From positions 1 through 64,000 of the forward strand of contig CALXUE010000001.1 of NCBI GenBank assembly GCA_944391615.1: DNA of 64,000 nucleotides, in the 5' to 3' direction. Source of the DNA: an uncultured Alphaproteobacteria bacterium (lineage in GTDB: Bacteria > Pseudomonadota > Alphaproteobacteria > RF32 > CAG-239). Each line of letters begins with the position of its first letter. The first letter of the stretch is position 1. Below the pieces are notes generated by a model that ran no database searches, had not been told where the DNA came from, and saw nothing but the letters and a program-made list of their open reading frames with translations. The translations under genes and the position numbers were made by a program. Positions 51,177 to 59,832 of the stretch are shown piece by piece.

Positions 51177-52541
51177 ATGATACAGAGCTTAACTTCCGGC
51201 AATCCGACCAAATTAATCATACAATTCACGATTCCGTTGCTGATAGGCAACATCTTTCAGCAGCTTTACAGCATATCCGACACCATCATAGTCGGACGTC
51301 TTCTGGGCGTGAATTCTTTGGCAGCCGTTGGCTCAACTGGACCGTTATTTTTTCTAATCACCGCCATCACGATTGGTTTCACAGCAGGTTTAACGGTTAT
51401 CACGGCACAAAGGTTCGGTGCCGGAGATGAGGAAGGAGTCCGCAAATCAGCCGCCGCCTCCATTGTCATCTCAACCATATACACCCTTTCTGTCTCCTTC
51501 ATTATGTTAGGCTTAATCACCCCGATATTAAAGTTAATGAACGTCCCTCAAGAAATTTTCACCGAAGCCAAAGCCTTCATCTCCATGATAACCATGGGAC
51601 TGATAATGATAGTTTTTTACAATCTATTAGCCAACATCATCCGCGCCTTAGGCGACAGCAAAACACCTTTATACTTTTTGATATTTTCAGCTCTGCTAAA
51701 CATTGTTCTAAATTATATTTTAATCAAATATTTTGGATTCGGAGTTGAAGGCTCAGCCCTTGGTACTATCATATCCTTAAGCATATCCGTAATATGCTGC
51801 TATTTTTACATCATAAAAAAATATCCCCTGCTGCACCTACATAAAAGCGACTGGAAACTCGACTGGAACTTTTGCAAGCAACACATCATCATCGCTTTGC
51901 CGATGGGCATACAATTTTCCATCATAGCCCTAAGCAGCATAGTGATGCAAAGCGTATGCAACACCTTTGGCCCCACCACCATCGCCGCCTTCACTTCAGC
52001 AATGAGAATAGAACAAGTCGCCACGCAACCCATGGCCTCATTTGGCATAGCCATGGCCACCTACACCGCCCAAAATTACGGAGCCGGCTACATTGGGCGT
52101 ATCAAGAGAGGCGTTTTTAATTGCTCAATGATATCTTTGGGCATTTCCGTTGTAATGGGCATTTTAATGTATACGGTTGGTGAAAATATGGTTGGCATAT
52201 TTATCAAAGACCACAACGAAGCCGTTATCTCCCAAGCACAAGCATATTTGAATATCTCCGTTTTGTTCTACTTTTTCTTAGGCCAAATATTCATATACCG
52301 CAACGCGCTTCAAGGATTCGGCAAGCCGATTATTCCGCTCATATCAAGTGTTGCCGAATTATTAATGCGTTCATTTGCAGCCATCGTTTTAGCCGCCCAC
52401 ATCGGCTACATCGGCGTCTGCATAGCCAGCCCGATTGCTTGGGTCGGTGGAGGAATTGTTGTTAGTATCGGCTATTACTATACCTTAAGACAAATCAGCA
52501 AACAATACTGCGCCCAAAAACCGACATTATGCAAAAACTAA
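51177..52541 (+). CDS. MATE-family multidrug/cation antiporter
   Basis: A 454-residue inner-membrane exporter with about 12 helices in two MatE halves. It opens LTSGNPTKLIIQFTIPLLIGNIFQQLYSISDTIIVGRLLG, a classic MATE start. The equivalent in the second half is ITIALPMGIQFSIIALSSI. It exchanges drugs or other cations for sodium or protons. There is no clear Shine-Dalgarno sequence. It is divergent from the LTA-synthase-like gene across 175 bases. Substrate unknown. Confidence 0.93.
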   Translation: MIQSLTSGNPTKLIIQFTIPLLIGNIFQQLYSISDTIIVGRLLGVNSLAAVGSTGPLFFLITAITIGFTAGLTVITAQRFGAGDEEGVRKSAAASIVISTIYTLSVSFIMLGLITPILKLMNVPQEIFTEAKAFISMITMGLIMIVFYNLLANIIRALGDSKTPLYFLIFSALLNIVLNYILIKYFGFGVEGSALGTIISLSISVICCYFYIIKKYPLLHLHKSDWKLDWNFCKQHIIIALPMGIQFSIIALSSIVMQSVCNTFGPTTIAAFTSAMRIEQVATQPMASFGIAMATYTAQNYGAGYIGRIKRGVFNCSMISLGISVVMGILMYTVGENMVGIFIKDHNEAVISQAQAYLNISVLFYFFLGQIFIYRNALQGFGKPIIPLISSVAELLMRSFAAIVLAAHIGYIGVCIASPIAWVGGGIVVSIGYYYTLRQISKQYCAQKPTLCKN

Positions 52542-52645
52542 CCACTAACGAATATTTCTGTTTATTAAACGAAATACCAATTGCAAAACAAAAACAAAGT
52601 AATAGCATAGAAATAAATATTAAACCACATAAAGGGAATAAAGAA

Positions 52646-53182
52646 ATGAAAGAAGACATTGCAAGAATAATCGCCTTGTTAAAAACATTAACAATTGCCG
52701 GTTTCAAAAATGGATTAGTTAGCTTAATAGCCGACCTCAAAACAATTAATGCAGAAAATATCAAAAGCAACTTTATGAAATACGGCGTTGATACTTTGAA
52801 GAACCATTACTTTGACTTTCGCGGACGCAGCAGCCGTCGCGCTTATTGGTTTTTTATGTTGTATTATTTCATCATTGCCTTTGCCGCAGGATTAATTTCA
52901 GGATTTTTATCAGCCCCGATTATCTATTTGATTGTTATTTTAGCAATGGTATTGCCATATCTGGGGGTAACAGTTCGTCGTTTGCATGACTTAGGTTTAA
53001 GCTGGATGGTTTTGCTCATCAGCATTGTACCGGGAATTTTGATGGGCTTATTTGCCTATATTATACCGGCATTATCTTCCTTATTTGGTTTATTGCAAAC
53101 ACTTGGCAACATCATCTTGGTTGTGCTTTTCTGCCTCAAAGGAGAGGACAAAGCCAACGGATGGGGAGCTGTTGACAAATAA
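52646..53182 (+). CDS. DUF805 membrane protein
   Basis: A 178-residue protein with a helical N-terminus and a DUF805 domain: YFDFRGRSSRRAYWFFMLYY, helices, then VTVRRLHDLGLSWMVLLISIVPG, and a closing CLKGEDKANGWG. DUF805 proteins are small inner-membrane proteins of unknown role. I chose the ATG at 52646 with AAAGGGAA upstream; an extended reading overlaps the MATE gene. A second DUF805 protein follows. Confidence 0.88.
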   Translation: MKEDIARIIALLKTLTIAGFKNGLVSLIADLKTINAENIKSNFMKYGVDTLKNHYFDFRGRSSRRAYWFFMLYYFIIAFAAGLISGFLSAPIIYLIVILAMVLPYLGVTVRRLHDLGLSWMVLLISIVPGILMGLFAYIIPALSSLFGLLQTLGNIILVVLFCLKGEDKANGWGAVDK

Positions 53183-53206
53183 GCACGAATTTCGAACAAA
53201 CAAAGC

Positions 53207-53240
53207 AAAAAAGCCGTCATTCAAAATGCGGCTTTTTTTA
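53207..53240 (+). terminator. Terminator after the first DUF805 gene
   Basis: AAAAAGCCG/CGGCTTTTT arms around CATTCAAAATG, followed by T-rich sequence. Confidence 0.82.
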
Positions 53241-53305
53241 TTTTACAAAAAAACAAAAGCATCCTAAAATACTTTCAAATCATAAATTAAAAGGACACAA
53301 GCAAG

Positions 53306-54226
53306 ATGAAAAAACTTTTTTTAGGCATTATAAAATCAATCTGGCAAGAATATCTTGATTACCTAAAAAAATACTTCAAAACCTCCGGCCGGGCTAGCCG
53401 CCACCAATTTTGGGCCGTATTAATCGTCAATTTTATCATTGCAATGAGCTTAAAATACATTCCTTACGGGAGCGAAACCTTTTCAGCCTTGACTATCATT
53501 CCTTCATTTACGCTATACATCCGCCGTTTTCATGACATAAATTACGGCAAAAAACAAATCAACTTAATTTTAATCCCTATAATTCTCGGCCTCATATTCG
53601 GATACCAAAATAGCTATATATTACTTAGTTTAATACTATATGTACTGGGATTATGTTTATTTGCCGCCATAGCCAAGGGCAACAGCAAAGCAAACAAATT
53701 TGGTCTGGCACCAAAATACAACGATTCTAAGCACCAAAAATTATACATAACCACAGCCTTAATCTATACCCTCATAGAGCTTATAAGCCTATACGACCTC
53801 GCGAGCGAAACCATAAAAATATCGCAAATGCTCCAAAAGGCCGAAAATTTATCTCAAGGCTACGCACAAGTTTTAGATACCCAGCTTTTCACACCGATAT
53901 ATCAAGCCTATCCGCAAGGAAATTTTCCGCAAAATATGCAACAAACACTCTTAGAAAAAGCTCAAATATCAGCCGGAATGAAAGAATTTATCAAAAGTGG
54001 AGAAATAAAAATCATCGGTCAAGGACAAACTTTTGCAGTTATATTTAACAATTTATCACCTAAATTATGCTTTCTGACTCTCACCTATCAGGGGCAGCAT
54101 CCCCATGAGCTCCCCATCGCCCATAACGAAAGCATAACAAAAAATGTTTTAGAGGGAAAAGACTTTGCTAATGGCTGCACATGCCAAGGAAATCATTGTT
54201 CTGTTGCTTTTATTTTCAAAAGATAG
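53306..54226 (+). CDS. DUF805 protein with an extra C-terminal pilin-like domain
   Basis: A 306-residue protein. Residues 10-135 are a DUF805 domain (YFKTSGRASRHQFWAVLIV; YIRRFHDINYGK). It then has an added hydrophobic helix (LYITTALIYTLIELISLYDLA, about 146-166) and a soluble domain with Cys pairs near its end (CTCQGNHCSVAFIF). A helix running into a small domain ending with a disulfide and a V-x-F strand recalls type IVb pilins, but this is a tentative reading. Its 3' end overlaps the convergent AlkD-like gene by 34 bases. Confidence 0.72.
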   Translation: MKKLFLGIIKSIWQEYLDYLKKYFKTSGRASRHQFWAVLIVNFIIAMSLKYIPYGSETFSALTIIPSFTLYIRRFHDINYGKKQINLILIPIILGLIFGYQNSYILLSLILYVLGLCLFAAIAKGNSKANKFGLAPKYNDSKHQKLYITTALIYTLIELISLYDLASETIKISQMLQKAENLSQGYAQVLDTQLFTPIYQAYPQGNFPQNMQQTLLEKAQISAGMKEFIKSGEIKIIGQGQTFAVIFNNLSPKLCFLTLTYQGQHPHELPIAHNESITKNVLEGKDFANGCTCQGNHCSVAFIFKR

Positions 54227-54912
54227 CGTAGATTTTTAATTTTCTCTCTCTGGATTTGAGATATTTGCCTGGATTCCAAAATTTTTTGCAGCGTTTTGGC
54301 ATAAACGATTGTTGATACCTTATGGCTTGTCAAAAAATCCAGCACGGATTGCGGAAATTTCACATAGAGCATAGATAAGAGCCAAGCTTGAGCCATCACC
54401 ACATAATAAGCCGGAGAAGAAATATTTTCGACCAGCCTCAAAACATCTTCCAAATATTTTTCTTCCAAAAAATGATTAAGCGCCATCACCAAAACAAAAC
54501 GCAATTCAAACTCTGCCGTAGACTTTGCATAATTTTTAAGTAAAAAGGCCCACAATTTTTTCTTATCCTTAAACTTTAGACTGACACAAACACAATCACA
54601 CACCGACCAACAATCGATTTTAGGTACAAACTTAAGCAAATATTCAAATTTTTGTTCATCCGTTAAAGGGGCATAGCCAATCAACATACCATAAACCATT
54701 TTTTCTTCCATAGTAGAGCCGATTGAACTATTTAAAACGATAGAATACGCCCCGTTTTTAACCATATTTTTAGCCAAAGTTCTAAGCTGTGGCAACCGAA
54801 CGCCAATAACCGTTTTTCGCACGGCATCAGGCAAAAGCTTACAAGAAAAGAGCCGATATTTTTCATCCGCCATTGAAGATAAGATAGCAAACAAATCCAT
54901 ATTTTTCATCAT
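54193..54912 (-). CDS. AlkD-like DNA alkylation repair protein
   Basis: A 239-residue HEAT-repeat protein. RKTVIGVRLPQLRTLAK and the EEKMVYGMLIGY and DCWSVCD segments match the DNA alkylation repair (AlkD/AlkC-like) family, glycosylases that remove bulky alkylated bases without base flipping. The start is uncertain among GTG 54915, ATG 54912 and ATG 54909. It converges on the DUF805 fusion gene with a 34-base overlap. Catalytic Asp and Trp candidates lie in DCWSVCD. Confidence 0.8.
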   Translation of the reverse strand: MMKNMDLFAILSSMADEKYRLFSCKLLPDAVRKTVIGVRLPQLRTLAKNMVKNGAYSIVLNSSIGSTMEEKMVYGMLIGYAPLTDEQKFEYLLKFVPKIDCWSVCDCVCVSLKFKDKKKLWAFLLKNYAKSTAEFELRFVLVMALNHFLEEKYLEDVLRLVENISSPAYYVVMAQAWLLSMLYVKFPQSVLDFLTSHKVSTIVYAKTLQKILESRQISQIQREKIKNLRYLLKIKATEQ

Positions 54913-54988
54913 CACCGCTCTACAAATAAAAGATTAAAGAACTATTTTATAATAAAAACAACTCACCCCCAAAAACAAGATAAAAAAA

Positions 54989-55489
54989 ATGCCAACCATA
55001 ATAGTTAACGACAAAATGCAAACGGGCTATTCTTATCACCTCTCCGCCCGAGAAGGAAAAGACTTTGCCCCAGACTTTCAACCGGAACTCACCCCTAAAC
55101 AAATGCTGGAAATGGGCGTTTTTGAAGGCCATTATCTAACCGATTGTCAGTCAGAATTTCCTAAAGATTGGTTTGAAAAAGCAAGGATTAATCCCGAGTA
55201 TCCGGACGAAAGCCTAAATTATTTTGGCATAAAATCAAGATTACCGTTAAGAGAGTGGCAAAACAGGGGCTGGATAATTGCCCCTGATGTCAGAGGCTGG
55301 TTTCAATGGTATTGCCGCTACTATATGGGGCGCAGACTTCCTTTAATAGATTCGCTTCAAATCAAAAGATGGAAATCTTTCAAGCGCCACAAAGCGCAAA
55401 TCATCAAAAATTGCTATATGGGAGACATCAATTGCCGCAAAAAGCAACGACAGGCATTATTGCAATGGGCCTATAATCCGCTTTTTTAG
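54989..55489 (+). CDS. Conserved hypothetical protein
   Basis: A 166-residue soluble basic protein rich in Trp and Tyr: GYSYHLSAREGKDFAPDFQPELTP, then FPKDWFEKARINPEYPDE, GWIIAPDVRGWFQWYCRYYMGRR, and a basic C-terminus. This looks like a conserved family of unknown function found in varied bacteria; I assign no role. There is no Shine-Dalgarno sequence. It is divergent from the AlkD-like gene. Confidence 0.75.
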   Translation: MPTIIVNDKMQTGYSYHLSAREGKDFAPDFQPELTPKQMLEMGVFEGHYLTDCQSEFPKDWFEKARINPEYPDESLNYFGIKSRLPLREWQNRGWIIAPDVRGWFQWYCRYYMGRRLPLIDSLQIKRWKSFKRHKAQIIKNCYMGDINCRKKQRQALLQWAYNPLF

Positions 55490-55645
55490 CAACAACTTTT
55501 TTTCATAACAAAGGCCCCACATTTTATGATAGCTTTCTTTCATACCTCCAACCTTTTTTGCGATTAAAATACTCAAACTTGAAATTTCATTTTTTTGCTT
55601 GTAACCAAATAAAATATGGAGTAAAAGAATAAACCGAAAGAAGAT

Positions 55646-55722
55646 GTATCCGTAGCTCAACTGGATAGAGTGTCGGCCTCCGACGCCGAAGGTTGTGGGT
55701 TCAAGCCCCGCCGGATACGCCA
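55646..55722 (+). tRNA. tRNA-Arg (CCG)
   Basis: A 77-base cloverleaf. The acceptor GTATCCG pairs with CGGATAC, and G73 and an encoded CCA follow. The D-arm is AGCTCAACTGGATAGAGT. The anticodon stem TCGGC/GCCGA holds loop CTCCGAC, with anticodon CCG reading CGG. The T-arm is GTGGGTTCAAGCCCCGC. A terminator follows. Confidence 0.95.
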
Positions 55723-55732
55723 ATGAATAGAA

Positions 55733-55762
55733 TATACCTGCCCCAAAGCAGGTATATTTTTT
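55733..55762 (+). terminator. tRNA-Arg terminator
   Basis: TATACCTGC/GCAGGTATA stem followed by T6. Confidence 0.85.
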
Positions 55763-55847
55763 ATAAGCCAACCCTCATCTCAAACAAGACAGACATTTTT
55801 TAACACATTCAGATTAATACCCACCAATTTTCACCACAAAAAAACGC

Positions 55848-55909
55848 TAGACAAAATAGAAAAAACGTAATATATAATACCCTGAAGAGATTACAATTAA
55901 CATATTATT
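55848..55909 (+). promoter_or_regulatory. Promoter and leader of the 55932-56291 gene
   Basis: TAGACA (55848-55853), 17 bases, TATATA (55871-55876), then TATTATTAAC from 55903, 22 bases before the ATG. No Shine-Dalgarno sequence. Confidence 0.6.
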
Positions 55910-55931
55910 AACCCAAAAAAAATTTTTATTT

Positions 55932-56291
55932 ATGGAAAAGCTAAATGAAAGAGAGGCTCAAAACCTCGTTGCTTCCAAAAATCTAACACAAGTGTTCAAC
56001 TTTGCCTCAACCAACAAAGGTTTGTCAGCAGACTGTGAAAACATTATGTTGCACCGCGTGTGCTCTTTTTTACAAAATCATGATGCCTCACTTCCTGGGA
56101 GACACACTGATTGCTTAAATTACGCCCGCACCTGCAGCCATCTCAAAAAGCAGCTAGGCTGTTACATAAAAGATTTCGGGCTTCATACCGAAAATCTGGA
56201 ATACTTAAAACAAGGCAAAGAAGGAGAATATAATGCCGGCGCGGCAAACTTCATCTTGGAAAAGCACCAAGAAATCACCGCAAAGAAATAA
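55932..56291 (+). CDS. Hypothetical 119-residue helical protein
   Basis: A soluble, mostly helical protein (MEKLNEREAQNLVASKNLTQ at the start) with five cysteines spread along it. No signal or membrane helix, and no recognised family. It follows tRNA-Arg and has the stand-alone layout typical of the accessory genes here: own promoter, TATTATTAAC leader without Shine-Dalgarno sequence, strong terminator. Function unknown. Confidence 0.68.
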   Translation: MEKLNEREAQNLVASKNLTQVFNFASTNKGLSADCENIMLHRVCSFLQNHDASLPGRHTDCLNYARTCSHLKKQLGCYIKDFGLHTENLEYLKQGKEGEYNAGAANFILEKHQEITAKK

Positions 56292-56315
56292 AAAAAAGAG
56301 CACCTCTGTTAATTC

Positions 56316-56356
56316 AAACGTATCGGAACACAAACGATTCCGATACGTTTTTTTAT
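56316..56356 (+). terminator. Terminator of the 55932-56291 gene
   Basis: AAACGTATCGGAA/TTCCGATACGTTT stem followed by T7. Confidence 0.88.
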
Positions 56357-56394
56357 GAAAAAGCTGCAAAACACCAATGGAAAGCATTTTTTTC

Positions 56395-56423
56395 TTGACT
56401 TTATCAAATTTTGCGTCTATTAA
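56395..56423 (+). promoter_or_regulatory. rpmB promoter
   Basis: TTGACT (56395-56400) and TATTAA (56418-56423) with 17-base spacing. Confidence 0.6.
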
Positions 56424-56469
56424 AGGGCAACAAGTTTATGTTTTGTTGAGAAATTTAAAGGATAGAATC

Positions 56470-56745
56470 ATGTCTAAAAAATGTGAAATTTCAGGAACCG
56501 GCGTTATGAGCGGCAACAAAGTCAGCCACGCAAATAACAGAACACGCCGTCGTTTCTTGCCTAATTTGCAAGTAGTTTCACTGTTCAGTGAAAAATTGGG
56601 CAAAATCTTCAAGATGAAAGTTTGCTCCAAAACTTTGCGTTCAATCGAACACAATGGTGGTTTGGATGCTTATTTGACCTCAACTTCTAACACCAAATTG
56701 TCAGAAGAAGCTCAAAAAATCAAAAAAGAAATTGCTAACGCATAA
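56470..56745 (+). CDS. rpmB: 50S ribosomal protein L28
   Basis: L28 is a late-assembling 50S protein. The 91-residue protein starts MSKKCEISGTGVMSGNKVSHANNRTRR and has NLQVVSLFSEKLGKIFKMKV, matching the alphaproteobacterial long form. The ATG at 56470 has AAAGGATAG upstream; an upstream in-frame extension is rejected because it covers the promoter. Confidence 0.97.
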   Translation: MSKKCEISGTGVMSGNKVSHANNRTRRRFLPNLQVVSLFSEKLGKIFKMKVCSKTLRSIEHNGGLDAYLTSTSNTKLSEEAQKIKKEIANA

Positions 56746-56783
56746 TCAATAATAATAAAAAAACACTTCTCCTAAGTAAAAAA

Positions 56784-56815
56784 AATCTTATCCGACAGCG
56801 GGTAAGATTTTTTTA
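56784..56815 (+). terminator. rpmB terminator
   Basis: AATCTTA/TAAGATT arms followed by a T-run. Confidence 0.72.
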
Positions 56816-56850
56816 TCCCCAATATTCACAAAGAGGTGCCAAATAATCCA

Positions 56851-56879
56851 TTGCCAAGGCAAAAAAAATTAGCTATAAC
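56851..56879 (+). promoter_or_regulatory. dnaB promoter
   Basis: TTGCCA (56851-56856) and TATAAC (56874-56879) with 17-base spacing, 37 bases before dnaB. Confidence 0.55.
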
Positions 56880-56915
56880 ACAGCTATTCAAACCAACAAA
56901 AAGGACTCTAAGGTT

Positions 56916-58391
56916 ATGGACACAAAGATAGATCCGGCACTTTTACCCCAAAATCTTGAAGCAGAGCAAGCTTTGCTCGGCGCCATTTTGGTCAACAACA
57001 AAGCTTTTGAAAAGGTCTCCGAATATCTAAAACCTTACCATTTTGCAGATTCTATTCATGCCAAAATATTTGAGGTCATGTCCAACCTAATTCAAAGAGG
57101 ACACATTGCCGATGTTATAACCCTAAAAAATTACTTTGAACAAGAAGGCACCTTAAACGAAGTCGGCGGCCATAAATATCTATTAAAATTGGCAGACAGT
57201 GCTTCTCCGTTAACCAACGTTGAGTATTATGGCCAATTTATTTATGACAAATACCTAAGAAGAGAGCTCATAGCCACAGGATATGACATTGTTAACGCCG
57301 CTATGACCGAAGACATAGATTCGGACGCCAATGACCAAATCGAACAAGCCGAAAAAAAACTCTTTGAACTCTCCAATCAAGGAGATATTAACGGGGGGTT
57401 CGTCTCCTTTGGAGAAGCTCTGACCAGTTCACTAAATTTAATTGAACAAGCTTACCAAAAAGAGGGCAAACTTTCGGGACTTCCGACAGGCTTGGACGCA
57501 CTGGATGCCAAAACCGGCGGGTTGAACAATTCTGACTTAATCATCATTGCCGGCCGACCAGCCATGGGAAAAACAGCATTGGCCACAAACATAGCGTTTA
57601 ATGTTGCCGAATATATGTCGCGCGCCAAAGATTTAGATGAAAAATCCAAAGGCGTGGCCTTTTTCTCACTCGAAATGTCAGCCGACCAATTAGCCAGCCG
57701 TATTTTATCAACCGTAACCCAAACGTCCAGTCACAAAATGCGCACCGGCGAGCTGGAAGAATCAGAGTTTATCCGCGTGGCCGCCGGCGTAAGAGAACTT
57801 GAAAAAATACCACTGTATATAGACGATTCTCCTGGGGTCAACATCAACACCATCCGCACGCGCGCCCGCCGTCTGAAACGCAACAAAGGTTTGGGGCTGA
57901 TTGTTATCGACTATATCCAACTCATCAGCGGTAGTGGCTCCAAAAGAACTGAAGGCAACCGCGTGCAGGAATTGTCTGAAATTTCACGTGGTCTGAAAAT
58001 TTTAGCCAAAGAGCTAAACCTACCGGTCATAGCTTTGTCACAATTAAACCGCGGCGTTGAACAAAGAGATGACAAGCGCCCTGTCATGTCTGACTTGAGA
58101 GAATCAGGTTCTATTGAGCAAGATGCCGATATTGTAATGTTTGTCTTCCGCGAAAATTACTATATCAAGAATGAAGAGCCTAAACAACACGCCGGCGAAA
58201 CACCTGAGCATTTCCAAAACCGTATTGAAGAGTGGGAAAACCGCCTCCGTAAAACCGAAAACTTGGGAGAAGTTATTATCGGAAAACAGCGTCACGGCCC
58301 CACAGGAACAGTCCAACTATTCTGGAACGGCGAGTTTGCCCAGTTTGGCAATCTTGTCAGAGAAGAAAATTTACCGGATCAAATCGGCTAA
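56916..58391 (+). CDS. dnaB: Replicative DNA helicase DnaB
   Basis: DnaB unwinds the replication fork as a hexamer. The 491-residue protein has the N-terminal primase-binding domain (LPQNLEAEQALLGAILV) and the RecA-like C-terminal domain with Walker A (AGRPAMGKTALATNIA), Walker B (LIVIDYIQL) and SDLRESGSIEQDAD. No intein is seen. The length is normal. It is monocistronic; the following gene is convergent. Confidence 0.97.
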   Translation: MDTKIDPALLPQNLEAEQALLGAILVNNKAFEKVSEYLKPYHFADSIHAKIFEVMSNLIQRGHIADVITLKNYFEQEGTLNEVGGHKYLLKLADSASPLTNVEYYGQFIYDKYLRRELIATGYDIVNAAMTEDIDSDANDQIEQAEKKLFELSNQGDINGGFVSFGEALTSSLNLIEQAYQKEGKLSGLPTGLDALDAKTGGLNNSDLIIIAGRPAMGKTALATNIAFNVAEYMSRAKDLDEKSKGVAFFSLEMSADQLASRILSTVTQTSSHKMRTGELEESEFIRVAAGVRELEKIPLYIDDSPGVNINTIRTRARRLKRNKGLGLIVIDYIQLISGSGSKRTEGNRVQELSEISRGLKILAKELNLPVIALSQLNRGVEQRDDKRPVMSDLRESGSIEQDADIVMFVFRENYYIKNEEPKQHAGETPEHFQNRIEEWENRLRKTENLGEVIIGKQRHGPTGTVQLFWNGEFAQFGNLVREENLPDQIG

Positions 58392-58465
58392 TGAAAATTT
58401 TTTTGCAAAACATAGCTAACACCTTGCTGATTTTTGCTTTAATGCTCGGCAAAAGTTGCTATGTA

Positions 58466-58867
58466 CTAGGAATTTTTATCTTGAGTTTTGCGAAAAACAT
58501 TCTGAGCCGCATTATCGGACTGGGGCGTTCTGTTTTGCAAATCAAAATGCGCCGAAAGTGAAGTTGAGGCAAACACCATCCCGTCATAATTATAAGAAGG
58601 CGTAACGGAGGCAGATTCTTTGTGCCCGCAAGAACATTCGTGTCCTTCATCATGATGACAACAATGCCCATCACCATTGCCGCAATGGCAAGCTCCGTCT
58701 CCGCAGCAAGATTGCCCATCATTCATGGCATCATCAGGAACATCAGCACCATTTTCAGCCAAAATTTCTTTTTGCATCTGCCGCAGTTTTGCCCGATGAG
58801 AAGCCCCGCAAGCGCAAGTTCCCTGCACGGGTGAATTAACAATTAAATTGGCCAGCCATTTAAACAT
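58466..58867 (-). CDS. Cys/His-rich small protein, possible metal-binding
   Basis: A 133-residue protein. After a helical N-terminus it has CACG near residue 18-21 and a dense block of cysteines and histidines (CCGDGACHCGNGDGHCCHHD, then ECSCGH; about 74-103), followed by a Ser/Asn-rich tail. This composition suggests binding of zinc, copper or nickel, but no named family is recognised. AAGGAGAAA is a good Shine-Dalgarno sequence. It is divergent from two cysteine-rich YcgN-like genes. Confidence 0.68.
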   Translation of the reverse strand: MFKWLANLIVNSPVQGTCACGASHRAKLRQMQKEILAENGADVPDDAMNDGQSCCGDGACHCGNGDGHCCHHDEGHECSCGHKESASVTPSYNYDGMVFASTSLSAHFDLQNRTPQSDNAAQNVFRKTQDKNS

Positions 58868-58938
58868 TTTTGTTTCTCCTTAAAAATTTTGTGTTATAGT
58901 ATCACAACTTGATTACAAAAGCCTTAAAAGGAAAAACC

Positions 58939-59322
58939 GTGAACAAAAAAATAAACGAATACACACAAGAAGAATGGGAAAACATCTGTAACCATTGCGG
59001 CAAATGCTGCCTTTTGAAACTCCAAAACGAAGACACGGGAGAAATTTATTATACAGATGTTGTCTGCCGCTATTACGACCAAGAGCAGAGTCGTTGCAGC
59101 ATATACGAAAAACGTTGTGAGATTGTGCCCGAATGCCTAAAGTTGACCCCTGAAAATATTGATAAAATCGAATGGATGCCCCAAAGCTGCGCATATAGAC
59201 GCTTGTTTGAGGGCAAAAAAGATACCGGAAAAACCACCACCATCAAAGACCGCTGCATATCCGAAGACCTTGTTAAGGAAGAAGAGCTTGAAGACCATAT
59301 CATTGACTGGGAAGATTTATAA
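58939..59322 (+). CDS. YkgJ/YcgN-like cysteine-cluster protein
   Basis: A 127-residue protein with the family's cysteine cluster: CNHCGKCCLLKL, then VVCRYYDQEQSRCSIYEKRCEIVPEC, and PQSCAYR. These form a metal site (zinc or iron-sulfur in related proteins); the biological role is unknown. GTG at 58939 follows AAAAGGAAAA and is preferred over an earlier ATG. It is 127 residues, shorter than the tandem paralog downstream, from which it is separated by 3 bases. Confidence 0.85.
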   Translation: MNKKINEYTQEEWENICNHCGKCCLLKLQNEDTGEIYYTDVVCRYYDQEQSRCSIYEKRCEIVPECLKLTPENIDKIEWMPQSCAYRRLFEGKKDTGKTTTIKDRCISEDLVKEEELEDHIIDWEDL

Positions 59323-59325
59323 ACC

Positions 59326-59832
59326 ATGACGGAAAAAGATATGAAAATAGAAGATTCGTATGATGAAACCGCCCGCTTTGCCAAATTAAGCGAGGTTGAG
59401 CCAAGGTTTTGGGAAAAGAAAAAACTTGAAGAGATGAACAAAACCGAATGGGAATTACTCTGTGACGGCTGCGGCAAATGCTGTCTGAATAAATTGGAGA
59501 TAAAAGGCAAAATCAAATTCACCAACACCCATTGCCGATTCTTAGATTGCCAAACGTGCTTATGCAAAATCTATGAACATCGTTTTGAAAAAGTTTCCGA
59601 TTGCCGCGACATTGACCTCCAAGCCATCAGAGAAAAGCCGCGTTGGCTCCCCAAAACTTGCGCTTATTGGCTGTTAGATAACGGCTATGACTTACCGCCA
59701 TGGCACCCTTTGATGAGTGGGCGAGCCGATTCGGTACATGAAGCAAAAATGTCGCTCAAAGGCAGAAATATCGTATCAGAAAGTGGAATAGAAGATTATG
59801 AAAATTACATTGTTGACTGGCAAGACCTATAA
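59326..59832 (+). CDS. UPF0260 (YcgN-like) cysteine-cluster protein
   Basis: A 168-residue member of the UPF0260 family, with FWEKKKLEEMNKTEWELLCDGCGKCC, THCRFLDCQTCLCKIYEHR, SDCRDI and LPKTCAYWLL. It aligns along its whole cysteine pattern with the preceding gene, so the two are tandem paralogs. The C-terminal HPLMSGRADSVHEA is typical of the longer form. The next gene starts within its last 35 bases. Confidence 0.9.
   Translation: MTEKDMKIEDSYDETARFAKLSEVEPRFWEKKKLEEMNKTEWELLCDGCGKCCLNKLEIKGKIKFTNTHCRFLDCQTCLCKIYEHRFEKVSDCRDIDLQAIREKPRWLPKTCAYWLLDNGYDLPPWHPLMSGRADSVHEAKMSLKGRNIVSESGIEDYENYIVDWQDL

Noticed and set aside
58391-58561. 56-codon plus-strand frame overlapping the dnaB stop
   Set aside because: A hydrophobic start overlapping TAA looks tempting, but it has no ribosome-binding site and overlaps the end of a convergent gene with a strong Shine-Dalgarno sequence.
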